This document shows positions 40,314 to 48,617 of a stretch of DNA of 64,000 nucleotides, in pieces; within the stretch, counting starts at the first letter, position 1; the number at the start of each line of letters is the position of its first letter. The position numbers were made by a program, and so were the translations under genes. Source of the DNA: Streptacidiphilus fuscans (GTDB lineage Bacteria > Actinomycetota > Actinomycetes > Streptomycetales > Streptomycetaceae). Location of the stretch: assembly GCF_015690355.1 (NCBI RefSeq), contig NZ_JADPRT010000002.1, positions 372,001 to 436,000 on the forward strand. The letters run 5' to 3'. The notes beneath the pieces were generated by a model that ran no database searches, was not told where the DNA came from, and saw only the letters and a program-made list of their open reading frames with translations.

Positions 40314-41350
40314 CGGGTGATCCCCGGCAGCCAGTCCCCGACGCGCTGCGCGCCGCGCAACGGGTCGACCTGCCCGGGCGCGCAGAACAGGAGCCTTCCG
40401 TCGAGCCACTCGTCGTCGCGTCCCCGGTCCGCGTAGGACGTGGCGGCGGCCAGCCTGCGCCGGATCTCGGCCGCGTAGTGTCCGGCGAGCCCCTCCGTCA
40501 CTCCCCCGCCGATGCCGACCAGGTCGAGGTGCGGATCAAGGCACCACAGGGTGCGCAGCAGGTGGGCGACCGGAGCGGCACAGAGCTCCAACAGCCGCTG
40601 GGCGCCCTGGTTCTTGGCCGCGAGTGCGGCGGGGAGCCAGTCGGCGACCTCCGCGGGCCGGGAGAGGCCGAGGCGGTCGGCCACCCGGACCAGGCCCGGT
40701 CCGGAGGCGATCGAGGCGACGTGGTCCCTCGCGCCGCACTCGCAGGGCAGGCCCGCGAGGACGTCCGCGCCGGGATCGGTGAGCGGGACCGGAAGGTGTC
40801 CGACCTCGCCCTGCAGCCCCTGGCCGTCGACCGGGATCCTGCGCCGCTCCAGGTCCGCGGTACGCAGCGCGACACCGCTGCTGACGGTGAGATAGGCGAC
40901 CCGCCGCACCTCCGGTCCGGCGTGCACGGCGGCGAAGTCGAGCAGTGCTGCGGTGACGTCGTTGACGAGCTGCCAGGTGACGTCGGGTCGACGCCGCCGC
41001 AACTCGGCGGCCACGTCGTACGGCACGGCCTCGTCGCCCCACAGCGGGGCGGACCCGTAGACCGTACCGGTCAGATGGTCGATGGCCGCGCCGAAGGAGA
41101 GAGCGGCTCGGGCATCCGCCGGTGCCCGGTCGCAGAGCAGGTCGACCAACTGCGCCCGCAGCTCGGGGACGGAGCGGTCCGGGTGCCGCAGCCGACTCGG
41201 CGAGGGCACCCGCTCCACCGGCCCGTCCTTCTCGTCCGGCCCACCGGCGCGCATCCGCACCCAGGTACCGCCGACGTCCACCGCGAAGGTCGCCTGGCCG
41301 GTCGTGCGGTCCCCGAGCAGGTCCCGGGCCGGGGCGGCGGAGCCCGTCAC
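40310..41350 (-). CDS. ROK-family sugar/cyclitol kinase
   Basis: This 346-residue ROK protein has the ATP motif AVDVGGTWVRM at about 23-33, the catalytic Asp in QLVNDVTAALLD, the EVGHLPV motif, and the cysteine zinc site CECGARD. ROK members include glucokinases and C7-cyclitol 7-kinases (AcbM, ValC). Next to an EEVS-type cyclase it most likely phosphorylates the primary hydroxyl of a valiolone-type cyclitol. The GTG start overlaps the phosphatase stop (GTGA). Confidence 0.9.
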   Translation of the reverse strand: MTGSAAPARDLLGDRTTGQATFAVDVGGTWVRMRAGGPDEKDGPVERVPSPSRLRHPDRSVPELRAQLVDLLCDRAPADARAALSFGAAIDHLTGTVYGSAPLWGDEAVPYDVAAELRRRRPDVTWQLVNDVTAALLDFAAVHAGPEVRRVAYLTVSSGVALRTADLERRRIPVDGQGLQGEVGHLPVPLTDPGADVLAGLPCECGARDHVASIASGPGLVRVADRLGLSRPAEVADWLPAALAAKNQGAQRLLELCAAPVAHLLRTLWCLDPHLDLVGIGGGVTEGLAGHYAAEIRRRLAAATSYADRGRDDEWLDGRLLFCAPGQVDPLRGAQRVGDWLPGITR

Positions 41351-42066
41351 GCCCGGACCGCCTGTCCGGCGGCGACCGGCTCCGGCACGTCCAGGGTCAC
41401 ACCGGCCGCACCGCCCGCGCCCGCACTACCGATCGCGCCGGACACCCCGGCCTGCGGCGCAACGACCCGGAATCCGCGGAAGTCGGCCCAGCGCACCGCC
41501 ACCTCGTCGTACGTGTCGAGACCGCCGATGACGACGGTGCGTCCGCAGGCGGCGAGCCCCGCGCGCACCCCCGCGTCGGAGTCCTCGACGACGACGGCGT
41601 CCTGGGGCGGGCAGCCGAGCCGGGCGGCGGCCCGCAGATAGCCCTCGGGATCGGGCTTGCCGCGCGTCACCTCGTCCGCGCTGACCAGGACTTCGGGCAT
41701 CGGGAGGCCGGCCGCGGCCATCCGCACCTCGGCGAGCCGACGGCTCGCCGAGGTGACCACTGCCCAGGTGTGCGCGGGCAGAGCGGTCAACAGGGCTCGA
41801 GCACCAGGGACTTCGGTGATGCCCGTGGTCTCGGACTCCTCGTGGGCGACAAGACGCCGCGTCTCCGCCGCCGCCAGGGCGGGGTCGGTCAGGAAGTGGG
41901 CGACGGTCTCCCTGGTGGGGCGGCCGTGGGCGAAGGCCAGCACCTCCGCGAGATCGAGACGGTGGGCTTCGCAGAATCCGGCCCAGGTCGACTCGACCAG
42001 CGCGGTCGAGTCGACGAGCGTTCCGTCCATGTCGAACAGGAGGACTGTCGCGTGCAGTTGAGGCAA
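41347..42066 (-). CDS. HAD-family phosphatase (beta-phosphoglucomutase-like)
   Basis: This protein of about 239 residues has HAD motif I FDMDGTLVD near its N-terminus, motif II VTSAS, and motifs III/IV in GKPDPEGYL and VVVEDSDAGV. It resembles the phosphatases that remove the 7-phosphate in C7-cyclitol pathways. I prefer the TTG start at 42064-42066 because CAGGAG sits 5 bases upstream. A GTG at 42096 is in frame but without a ribosome binding site. The C-terminus has a Gly/Ala-rich tail. Confidence 0.85.
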   Translation of the reverse strand: MPQLHATVLLFDMDGTLVDSTALVESTWAGFCEAHRLDLAEVLAFAHGRPTRETVAHFLTDPALAAAETRRLVAHEESETTGITEVPGARALLTALPAHTWAVVTSASRRLAEVRMAAAGLPMPEVLVSADEVTRGKPDPEGYLRAAARLGCPPQDAVVVEDSDAGVRAGLAACGRTVVIGGLDTYDEVAVRWADFRGFRVVAPQAGVSGAIGSAGAGGAAGVTLDVPEPVAAGQAVRA

Positions 42067-42123
42067 GGTTGCTCCTGGGGAAGAGGCGCGGGACACGTCA
42101 GGGGCCTTCGGGACCGGCCGTGC

Positions 42124-42900
42124 CTACCCGCGGACGTCCGCGACGCGACGCGACTGGGAGACGGGCAGGTCCTCCGCGACGGGCGACCAGGTGGCGTCCT
42201 GGTGCACGACGAGCGCATCGCCCGCGTACGGAAGACCCCGGGTGCGTGCGAGTTCCACGGCGAGGGGCGCGAAGGCCGCCGGTGCCATGTAGCCGCCGTA
42301 GTCGAAGTCCGCGGGTCGCCTCGCGCGGATGCCCGGGGTGTCGACCATGCCGGCCGGCAGCGCCTGCACGAACGTCACCTCGGCGGGGTCCATCTCCTGG
42401 GCGACCGACCGGACCAGCGAGTCGGCGGCGGCCTTGGTCGCTGCGTAGCCGGAGCGGTGCGGACCCGCGTTGTACACGACCTCGGAGGACACGTGCAGGA
42501 AGAGACCCGGCGCCGCCCGGCGCAGCGCAGGGAGCGCGGCCCGCAGGGTCCGGGACAGGCCGTGGACGTTGACGGCGAACTGGTCGAGCCAGTCGGCCTC
42601 GCTCGTCCGTGTGAAGGGCTCGCGCCGGGAGGTGAAGTAGACGGCGGAGTAGCAGGCCAGGTCGATCCGGTCCGGGAGGCCGGACCGCAGGTTCTCCTTG
42701 GCCTGTTCGGCGTCGCGCAGGTCGATCGGGTGCCACACCAGGCGGTCGCCTCCGGGCCCGGCCGGGCGGCTTCGGCTGAATACGTGAGTCTCGATCCCCT
42801 GCGCGGCCCAGGCGTCGGCTATCCCCCGCCCGATCCCGGTCGATCCGCCGACCACGACGGCTGTGCCGGGCGTGGCGGGCGCGCGGTCCGCGGCGCTCAT
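42124..42900 (-). CDS. Short-chain dehydrogenase/reductase
   Basis: This 258-residue SDR has the cofactor motif GGSTGIGRGIADA, the catalytic Ser138/139 (HVSSEVV), Tyr152 and Lys156 (GYAATKAA). Ser41-Arg42 (FSRSR) after the second strand suggests NADPH preference. The acarbose pathway has a comparable SDR (AcbN). Its ATG overlaps the cyclase stop as ATGA, so it is translated directly after the cyclase. Reduction of a cyclitol keto group is the likely role (inference). Confidence 0.88.
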   Translation of the reverse strand: MSAADRAPATPGTAVVVGGSTGIGRGIADAWAAQGIETHVFSRSRPAGPGGDRLVWHPIDLRDAEQAKENLRSGLPDRIDLACYSAVYFTSRREPFTRTSEADWLDQFAVNVHGLSRTLRAALPALRRAAPGLFLHVSSEVVYNAGPHRSGYAATKAAADSLVRSVAQEMDPAEVTFVQALPAGMVDTPGIRARRPADFDYGGYMAPAAFAPLAVELARTRGLPYAGDALVVHQDATWSPVAEDLPVSQSRRVADVRG

Positions 42901-44132
42901 GCGTGGACCAGCGTCTCGGCGAGGGTGTCGGACGGCAGCGCCTGGGCGCGACCGCGCAGCAGTCGCGCCGCCTCACGCAGCTCCGCCGGAGCGACGTCGT
43001 TGACAAAGCGGTGGCCCCCGATGCCGAGGGGCAGCGGCAGCCGCTGCTGTCCGTCACGGTGGCGCACGGTGTCCTGCAGCGCGTGTTCGAGCAGCGTCGT
43101 GTCGCCCAACACGTCGTTCCACAGCGGGAGTCCGAGGGCCCGGATGACCGAGTAGACGCGGTCGGCATCGGCCTCGCCGACGTCGCCCCGAAGGGTTCCG
43201 AGCGCGGTGGTGAGGGCCATGTCGAGGACGACCGCCTCGCCGTGCAGCAACTCGGGCAGGGCGTGCATCTCGACGGTCGGGCTGAAGGTGTGCCCGTAGT
43301 CCACGCAGCGCTCCAGCGACGACTCCCACAGGTTGGGCTGCAGCTCCTCCAGCATGAGGTGGATGGACTCGGCGATGATCGCGTCGGCGGCACCGGCCAA
43401 CTCGTCGGTCGTGCCCTGGAACCGGTCCGCACGGACGGCCGAGCCGTGCGTCTCCAGGAGGCCGAACAGCTTCTCGGACCGGATGAGGGCCATCTTCAGG
43501 ATCTCGGCCAGGCCGTTGCTGATGTGCCGGAGGTCGAGACTGCGCAGGAACGAGCGGTCCAGGAACGTCGCCGTGGCCGGCGCGTAGGTACCCAGACGGT
43601 TCTTGCCACTGGAGTAGTTGACGCCGGTCTTCACCCCGACCCCGGCGTCGACCAGGCCGATCAGCGTCGTGGGGATGCGGATGTACGGCGTCCCGCGCCG
43701 GTAGATGCTGGCTGCGAAACCGACGATGTCGGTGAGCACACCGCCGCCGACGGCGATGACCGGTTCGCGGCGGCGGTCGATGCCGAAGTCGTTCATCGCG
43801 TCGACGACCCGGCAGACGGCGTCCCACTGCTTGACGGTCTCGTCGGCGCGCAGCACCAGGATCGTGGCCGCGACGCCGTTGACGACGAAGAACTCCCTGA
43901 TCCTGCCGCCGTACAGCGCGTCCACGTTCTCGTCCACGACGAGGAGTCGGCGCTCTCCCGTGCGCAGCGGGGCGTCCGGGCAGCCGGACAGCAGCGCGGG
44001 GTTGTCCGGTGCGAAGAGGTGGTCCGAGCTGACGACGTGATAGCGCGCCTGACGGACCGCCTCGACCGTCCAGGCCGGGCCTCCGTCCAAGGCCAGGCGA
44101 AGCCCTTGGGTGAGCTGAGTACCACTGCGCAT
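42897..44132 (-). CDS. Sedoheptulose-7-phosphate cyclase, 2-epi-5-epi-valiolone synthase type
   Basis: This 411-residue dehydroquinate-synthase-fold enzyme is expected to cyclise sedoheptulose 7-phosphate, using transient NAD+ oxidation and Zn2+. GGGVLTDIVGFAAS (129-142) binds NAD. GVGVKTGVN and KNRLGTYAP (165-185) and the zinc ligands Glu210 (ISNGLAEILK), His281 (GHTFSP) and His297 (LHGEA) are intact. The segment RHRDGQQRLPLPLGIG (358-371) and the overall length (ValA/AcbC about 400-415) separate it from true dehydroquinate synthases. The ATG has GGAGGGG upstream. It is the first gene of the operon. Product stereochemistry (EEVS versus EVS) cannot be fixed by eye. Confidence 0.9.
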   Translation of the reverse strand: MRSGTQLTQGLRLALDGGPAWTVEAVRQARYHVVSSDHLFAPDNPALLSGCPDAPLRTGERRLLVVDENVDALYGGRIREFFVVNGVAATILVLRADETVKQWDAVCRVVDAMNDFGIDRRREPVIAVGGGVLTDIVGFAASIYRRGTPYIRIPTTLIGLVDAGVGVKTGVNYSSGKNRLGTYAPATATFLDRSFLRSLDLRHISNGLAEILKMALIRSEKLFGLLETHGSAVRADRFQGTTDELAGAADAIIAESIHLMLEELQPNLWESSLERCVDYGHTFSPTVEMHALPELLHGEAVVLDMALTTALGTLRGDVGEADADRVYSVIRALGLPLWNDVLGDTTLLEHALQDTVRHRDGQQRLPLPLGIGGHRFVNDVAPAELREAARLLRGRAQALPSDTLAETLVHA

Positions 44133-44365
44133 GTCCCCTCCGGTTCTTCAGACGTCACGCAAACAAGCACCTTCGTACTGGCGTTGACTCTAATATAATG
44201 GCACCGAAGCCGACTAGATAGCATCTCGTTAAATCCACGAGCCACTCCGCCCGTCTCCATGTAACGTTGCGTTACAGTTCCGTGACGTTCACCACAAAGA
44301 TCGTCAGCGCACCATTTGCTGACCTAGATTGGCCGAGGGCCGACAAGCAGCAACTCGGGGGATTC
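44133..44365. promoter_or_regulatory. Divergent promoter region of cyclase operon and IrrE gene, with palindrome
   Basis: This 233-base region is relatively AT-rich. It holds a perfect TATAAT at 44194-44199 (plus strand), with TATATT on the minus strand at the same spot. It also holds a perfect palindrome TGTAACG-TTG-CGTTACA at 44260-44276, a plausible operator for the XRE regulator or another repressor. No good -35 hexamer is at standard spacing for either strand. Confidence 0.6.
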
Positions 44366-44890
44366 ATGCTCGGCAGGCAGGTTCGGAACGTCTTCAGCCG
44401 GTCCTCGGACTCTCGCCGGGACCGGCTACGGGATGCTCGACTGCGCGCCCACAGCCGACAGTTGATGCATCGACTCGAGCTGCCCATGCCGCTCGACCCG
44501 GCGGTTCTGTGCGAGCGGCTCGGCGAGTTCCGCGGTACCCCGATCCGGCTGATGGCCTGGGAGCTGCCCACCGACGGGCCCTTCGGGATGCTGATCTCGC
44601 GCCCGCACGAGGACGCCATCATCTACCAGTCCCACACCACCAAGGCTCACCAGGCGCACATCGTCCTGCACGAGTTGGGGCACATCATCGCCTACGACCT
44701 CGCGGGCGAGCGGCCCGTCGCGACACAGCTGCGGACCTGCTATTCGGACCGGGACGAGCGCGACGCCGAGGTCATCGCCTCCACGATCATGTGCCAGGCG
44801 ATCCTGGCGACCCGCCGGACGAAGCGGTACGGCATCGACGAGCCGTGGCGGCCATCGGTCTACAACAGCCTTGTCCTGGCCGAGAGCTGA
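44366..44890 (+). CDS. ImmA/IrrE-type metallopeptidase domain protein
   Basis: This 174-residue protein carries HELGH at 102-106 in IVLHELGHIIAYDLAG, with a conserved acidic stretch downstream (RDERDAEVIASTI) providing a third ligand. These are hallmarks of the ImmA/IrrE (DUF955) family, whose members cleave XRE-type repressors. The basic N-terminus has no helix-turn-helix. GGGGGA precedes the ATG. It is divergent from the cyclase operon and 1 base upstream of the membrane protein gene. In streptomycetes such proteins are commonly paired with DUF6545 membrane proteins and XRE regulators. Confidence 0.85.
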   Translation: MLGRQVRNVFSRSSDSRRDRLRDARLRAHSRQLMHRLELPMPLDPAVLCERLGEFRGTPIRLMAWELPTDGPFGMLISRPHEDAIIYQSHTTKAHQAHIVLHELGHIIAYDLAGERPVATQLRTCYSDRDERDAEVIASTIMCQAILATRRTKRYGIDEPWRPSVYNSLVLAES

Positions 44891-44891
44891 C

Positions 44892-46073
44892 GTGCGGCCG
44901 TTCGACTGCGTCGCCATCGTCACGCTGCTGCTCGGCACCGCCTGGACGTTGCCCGCGCTCGTCCGCCGACGCTTCCGCGACCCCATGCGGCTGCACCTGT
45001 GCCTCTCACTGCTGCTGATGGGTCTCGGCAACCTGTTCGCTCAGCCTCTCCTGATCGCCTTCGTGGACCGGCACACCACCGCGGGAGTCACCAAGTGCGG
45101 CTACAACGCACTGGTCATGGTGGGACTCTGCCTCATGGTCGCCTTCCTGAGGGAACGTCCGATCAACCGCAGGACCGCGCCGAGCTCCTGGGAGGCGCTG
45201 CTCTGCACCGCGTGCCTGACGGGCATGGTCGCGATGACCGTCCTGCTCCCGTCCCCGCTGCGCAACCACTCCCTCACGAGCTTCTTCCTCGCCGACTGGC
45301 GGGTGAGGGTGTTCTACGACCTCGGCAACCTCTTCCTCTTCAGCGGCTACGCGGCCTGTGCCGTGCTCTCCTGGAGGCATGCGCGGGTGGGACACCCGCT
45401 GCGCAGGACGTCCCTGGCGGTCATCTCGGCCGGTGTGGCCGGGCTCGCCATCAGCTGCGTCTACCGGGTGCTCTGGGTCAACGTGCCCGCGCTGCGGGCA
45501 CCCGGGGTGCCCGTCACGTACCAGGACGACTTCGACTTCGGCATCGCCGCCACCATCGTCGTGTGCGCGGGGCTGAGCCTGCCCTTCCTGGTCGGCGTGC
45601 TCCAACTGACCCGGGACCGGCTCGACCACCTGGCGCAGTACCGCGGCCTGGAGGAGCTGTGGCAGCGCCTGGTGACCTGCTACCCCGAGCTGATTCTCGA
45701 TCACCAGCGCGCTGGCGCACGGCGGCCGGCACCGATCACGGACTCCGTCGCAGCGACCTACCGGCGCTACGTCGAGTGCCGGGACGGACTGACCCGGCTC
45801 GCCCCGCTGCTCCGGCTCGCCGCCGTCGAACTGCCCGACGCCGACTCGGCCTCCCCGAACGAGCCGCGCGCGGCGGCCCTGATCATCGACCGCGCGCTGC
45901 GCCAGTTCGGCGAACAGTCCCTGGGCGGCGAGGCCCCGCAAGGGAGCACCCTGTTCATCGGCAGTTCCGAGGAAGCGGCGGACGACTACGGGAGCGACCT
46001 GATCGGCCTCATCGAGATCTCCCGCGAGCTCCGCGCCCTGCGCACCGGACAGGAACAGCACGAACCGGCCTGA
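44892..46073 (+). CDS. MAB_1171c/DUF6545-like membrane protein
   Basis: This 393-residue protein has about seven N-terminal membrane helices (residues 3-240), then a cytoplasmic domain of about 150 residues beginning RDRLDHLAQYRGLEELWQRL, characteristic of the DUF6545 domain. The biochemical function is unknown. Genetic association with IrrE-type peptidases and XRE repressors suggests signal sensing. It starts at GTG 44892 immediately after the peptidase stop, so the two form a plus-strand operon. The end is convergent with the oxidoreductase at 46143. Confidence 0.8.
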   Translation: MRPFDCVAIVTLLLGTAWTLPALVRRRFRDPMRLHLCLSLLLMGLGNLFAQPLLIAFVDRHTTAGVTKCGYNALVMVGLCLMVAFLRERPINRRTAPSSWEALLCTACLTGMVAMTVLLPSPLRNHSLTSFFLADWRVRVFYDLGNLFLFSGYAACAVLSWRHARVGHPLRRTSLAVISAGVAGLAISCVYRVLWVNVPALRAPGVPVTYQDDFDFGIAATIVVCAGLSLPFLVGVLQLTRDRLDHLAQYRGLEELWQRLVTCYPELILDHQRAGARRPAPITDSVAATYRRYVECRDGLTRLAPLLRLAAVELPDADSASPNEPRAAALIIDRALRQFGEQSLGGEAPQGSTLFIGSSEEAADDYGSDLIGLIEISRELRALRTGQEQHEPA

Positions 46074-46142
46074 CGACGCGTCGGAACACCGGCCGAACCG
46101 GAACCGAGGAACGTGGGCCCGGCGCCGTCGACCGTGCGCCGT

Positions 46143-47066
46143 CTACGGCACCAGGACGAACTTGCCGCGGAAGCCACCGGCTTCCAGCCGCCGGTGCGCC
46201 TCGGCCGCGTCCGCGAAGGGGAGGACGGTGGTCCGCGGTCGCAGACCGACGTCACGGGCGGCACGGTCCGCCACCTCGGCCAGGTCGTCGCCGTTCAGTT
46301 GCACCCCGACCAGCGTGAACTCCACATCCGGGCGCCGGGCCGGATCGGGAGCGCTGAACGGGGTGAGGCTGAGGAACACACCGCCCGGGCAGACCGCCTC
46401 GATCAGGTCCGGAGCACCGGCGGTGTCCACCACGATGTCGTACGCCTTGCCCTCGACGCGGACCGTGTCGGTCAGCACCGCGCCCCCACCGGGGCGGGCG
46501 GCACGCAACTCCCGCCAGACCTCCCCGTCGCCGGGCCGGACCAGGAGGTCGGTGCGGGTGTCCGGCTCGTCCAGCAGTCGCAGCGCGAGCTGCGCGCCGA
46601 CGCTGCCCTGGGCGCCGACGAGCAGGACTCGCCGACCGCTGCGGGCGGGAGTTCTGCGCAGCGCCTGCACGGCGGTGACTCCGGCCAGCGGCAGGGCGGC
46701 GGCAGCGGTCAAGCTCAAGGCGTCGGGGACGCGGGCGACGTGAGCGGCGTCGAAACGGACGAACTCCGCCATGCTGCCCACCCCAGTGCCCAGTTGGGCG
46801 GTCATCGCCATGACCCGGTCGCCTGTCCCGAAGCCGGAACCCTGCGGTGCGTGGACGACCGTGCCCGCCAGGTCCCAGCCGAGGACCGCGGGGAGCGCGG
46901 TCGGGATGAGACCCGAACGCGTCGCCAGGTCCACCGGGTTGACGGCCGCCGCCGCGACCTCGATGACGAGTCCGTCCGCGTCCGACCCGACCGTGCTCGG
47001 TTCGGGCAGGTCGAGGAGGCCGAGTACCTCCGGGCCTCCGGTGCGGGTGATACCCACGGCCTTCAT
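46143..47066 (-). CDS. NADP-dependent quinone oxidoreductase-like MDR protein
   Basis: This 307-residue zinc-free medium-chain reductase has AAAVNPVDLATRSG and LPAVLGWDLAGTVV at the N-terminus, the NADP motif LLVGAQGSVGAQLA, and a typical GKFVLVP end. It reduces quinones or enones in related proteins; an enone-type cyclitol could be a substrate (speculative). Its ATG overlaps the XRE stop by four bases (ATGA), so regulator and reductase are co-expressed. Confidence 0.85.
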   Translation of the reverse strand: MKAVGITRTGGPEVLGLLDLPEPSTVGSDADGLVIEVAAAAVNPVDLATRSGLIPTALPAVLGWDLAGTVVHAPQGSGFGTGDRVMAMTAQLGTGVGSMAEFVRFDAAHVARVPDALSLTAAAALPLAGVTAVQALRRTPARSGRRVLLVGAQGSVGAQLALRLLDEPDTRTDLLVRPGDGEVWRELRAARPGGGAVLTDTVRVEGKAYDIVVDTAGAPDLIEAVCPGGVFLSLTPFSAPDPARRPDVEFTLVGVQLNGDDLAEVADRAARDVGLRPRTTVLPFADAAEAHRRLEAGGFRGKFVLVP

Positions 47067-47524
47067 CGGTCGGTGTCCTGTCCTTCCGGGTTCGGCGCCG
47101 ACGGCCTCGGGGCGTCCAGCGCATCCATGATCGACAGCAGTTGCTCGCGCATCTCCGGGGTCATGCCGCCGGCCCGCATCGCGATCGACCGCACCTGCCG
47201 GTCGGCGAGCGCGGACGACCAGGCCGGATCCTCGGCGGCGCCCGTCGACTCCTCGTTGATGAGGGCGTTCACCGAGACCGGAAGGGTCATCGGCCGGGCG
47301 CGGAAGTACTGCACGATCGCCGTGAGCACGCTGATGGTGGGGTTGGTCTGGGAACCGTTGCGCAGCGCGGCCAGGTAACTCCTGGAGATGGTCACGTCGT
47401 GCGAGGGGTTCTCCGAGATCGCCTGGGCGACCTCGGCCGTCGAGGGCTCGCGCCGACGACCCACTGCGTCGGTGGTGGCCGCGTCCGCGAACCAGGCATT
47501 GAGGCGTTCCGCCAGTGTGGTCAT
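47063..47524 (-). CDS. XRE-family transcriptional regulator
   Basis: This 153-residue protein has an N-terminal helix-turn-helix of XRE type (STAEVAQAISENPSHDVTISRSYLAALRNGSQTNPTISVLTAIVQYF, about 30-80) and a C-terminal helical segment (MRAGGMTPEMREQLLSIMDAL) typical of streptomycete regulators paired with IrrE peptidases and DUF6545 proteins. GAGGGAG precedes the ATG. It likely controls this locus; the palindrome at 44260-44276 is a candidate site. The 223-base gap upstream (47525-47747) is AT-rich around 47600-47680 and probably contains its promoter. Confidence 0.85.
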   Translation of the reverse strand: MTTLAERLNAWFADAATTDAVGRRREPSTAEVAQAISENPSHDVTISRSYLAALRNGSQTNPTISVLTAIVQYFRARPMTLPVSVNALINEESTGAAEDPAWSSALADRQVRSIAMRAGGMTPEMREQLLSIMDALDAPRPSAPNPEGQDTDR

Positions 47525-47747
47525 CTCCGACTCCCTCGGCGCCGTCGACTCGGGTCGGGTGACTCGGCGCAGCGTTGACGGCTGCGCGAGAAGGCGAGCA
47601 CTATCGTCTATTTTGTCGCCAAGTCGTCCTGATTCTAACACCGACGTCATTGACGGCGACAGCATTGCCAATAAATCGGCGTCACACCTGCCGCGCGAAC
47701 ATCGCCGTGGTGACGCGCTTCCTGCACGTCCCGCCTGGCGGGCCCGC

Positions 47748-48617
47748 TCACGTCCCGTGCCTCTCGACCCGGTCGAGGAACCTCTCGACGTCCTCCGCCC
47801 ACACCAACCCCTCGTCCTGTGTGAACGCGTGCCCGGCATCCGGGTACTCGACCACCGTGGCACCCGGGATCCGCTCCCCCAGCAGTCGGCTGCTGGTCGG
47901 CAGGACCACCCGGTCGGCGCCCGCGACGACGACCAGGGTGGGTACGGCGATCTCGCCCAAGTGGTCGGTCAGCCGCACCGTCGTGGCAGCGGTGATCTGC
48001 CGCAGCCCACCCTCCGGCAAGGACTTCCCAACCTGCGCGGCCAGGGCGCGCTGTTCGTCGGCGCCGAGTTCCGCCAGTTGTCGCGGGTGCGTCAGCAGGC
48101 TGATCAGATAGGCACCCAGCTCGGACCTGGCCTGCGCCGCGTGGAGGGCCGCCCATACCGAGGCGACCGTGCGCAACTGCGCGTCCGGCTCGGCGAATCC
48201 GACGGTGAGCACCAGGGCGGTGACCCTCTCGGGGTGCCGGAGTGCGGCGGCGAGCGCGACCGCGGAGCCGAAGGACGCCCCCACCACCGGGAACCGCTCA
48301 TGGCCCTCCCGGACCAGAGCGGCGACGAGGGAGTCCGCGAGCGTGCCCACGTCCAGGTCGCCGGACGGATCCGACGCACCGGTGCCCGGGTAGCGGGTGC
48401 CGACCAGCTGCCGTCGTCCGGAGAGGCGCCGGAGCAGTGGCCCGAAGTTCAACTCGACGTCCCCGCCCGCTCCGTGGGCGAGCGCCAGTCCGGGGCCGGT
48501 TCCGGTCCGCAGGTACTCGGTACGGCGGGTGTCGGGAAGAGCAGGCTCCAGGAGCGCACTCTCCAGCGGGGCGCTCTGCGGCAGCGCGCTCTCCGGTCGC
48601 GTATGAGTCTCCGTCAT
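47748..48617 (-). CDS. Alpha/beta hydrolase (second operon)
   Basis: This 289-residue hydrolase has an N-terminal Ser/Leu/Pro-rich extension with repeated ESALP/ESALLEPALP units (about residues 9-28). Then come LALAHGAGG, nucleophile GASFGSAV, Asp in VAGADRVV, and His in AGHAFTQDEG. It appears to be a distant paralogue of the hydrolase at 35251. The ATG overlaps the acyltransferase stop (ATGA); it is the last gene of the second operon. No signal peptide is seen. Confidence 0.85.
   Translation of the reverse strand: MTETHTRPESALPQSAPLESALLEPALPDTRRTEYLRTGTGPGLALAHGAGGDVELNFGPLLRRLSGRRQLVGTRYPGTGASDPSGDLDVGTLADSLVAALVREGHERFPVVGASFGSAVALAAALRHPERVTALVLTVGFAEPDAQLRTVASVWAALHAAQARSELGAYLISLLTHPRQLAELGADEQRALAAQVGKSLPEGGLRQITAATTVRLTDHLGEIAVPTLVVVAGADRVVLPTSSRLLGERIPGATVVEYPDAGHAFTQDEGLVWAEDVERFLDRVERHGT

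Noticed and set aside
35251..44132. Assignment of the cluster to acarbose or validamycin production
   Set aside because: There is no aminotransferase, dTDP-sugar gene, glycosyltransferase or VOC epimerase; only the cyclitol core is shared.
44184..44199. Standard -35/-10 promoter formed by TTGACT and TATAAT
   Set aside because: The two hexamers are only 4 bases apart, so they cannot act as a pair; TATAAT alone is kept as a weak promoter hint.
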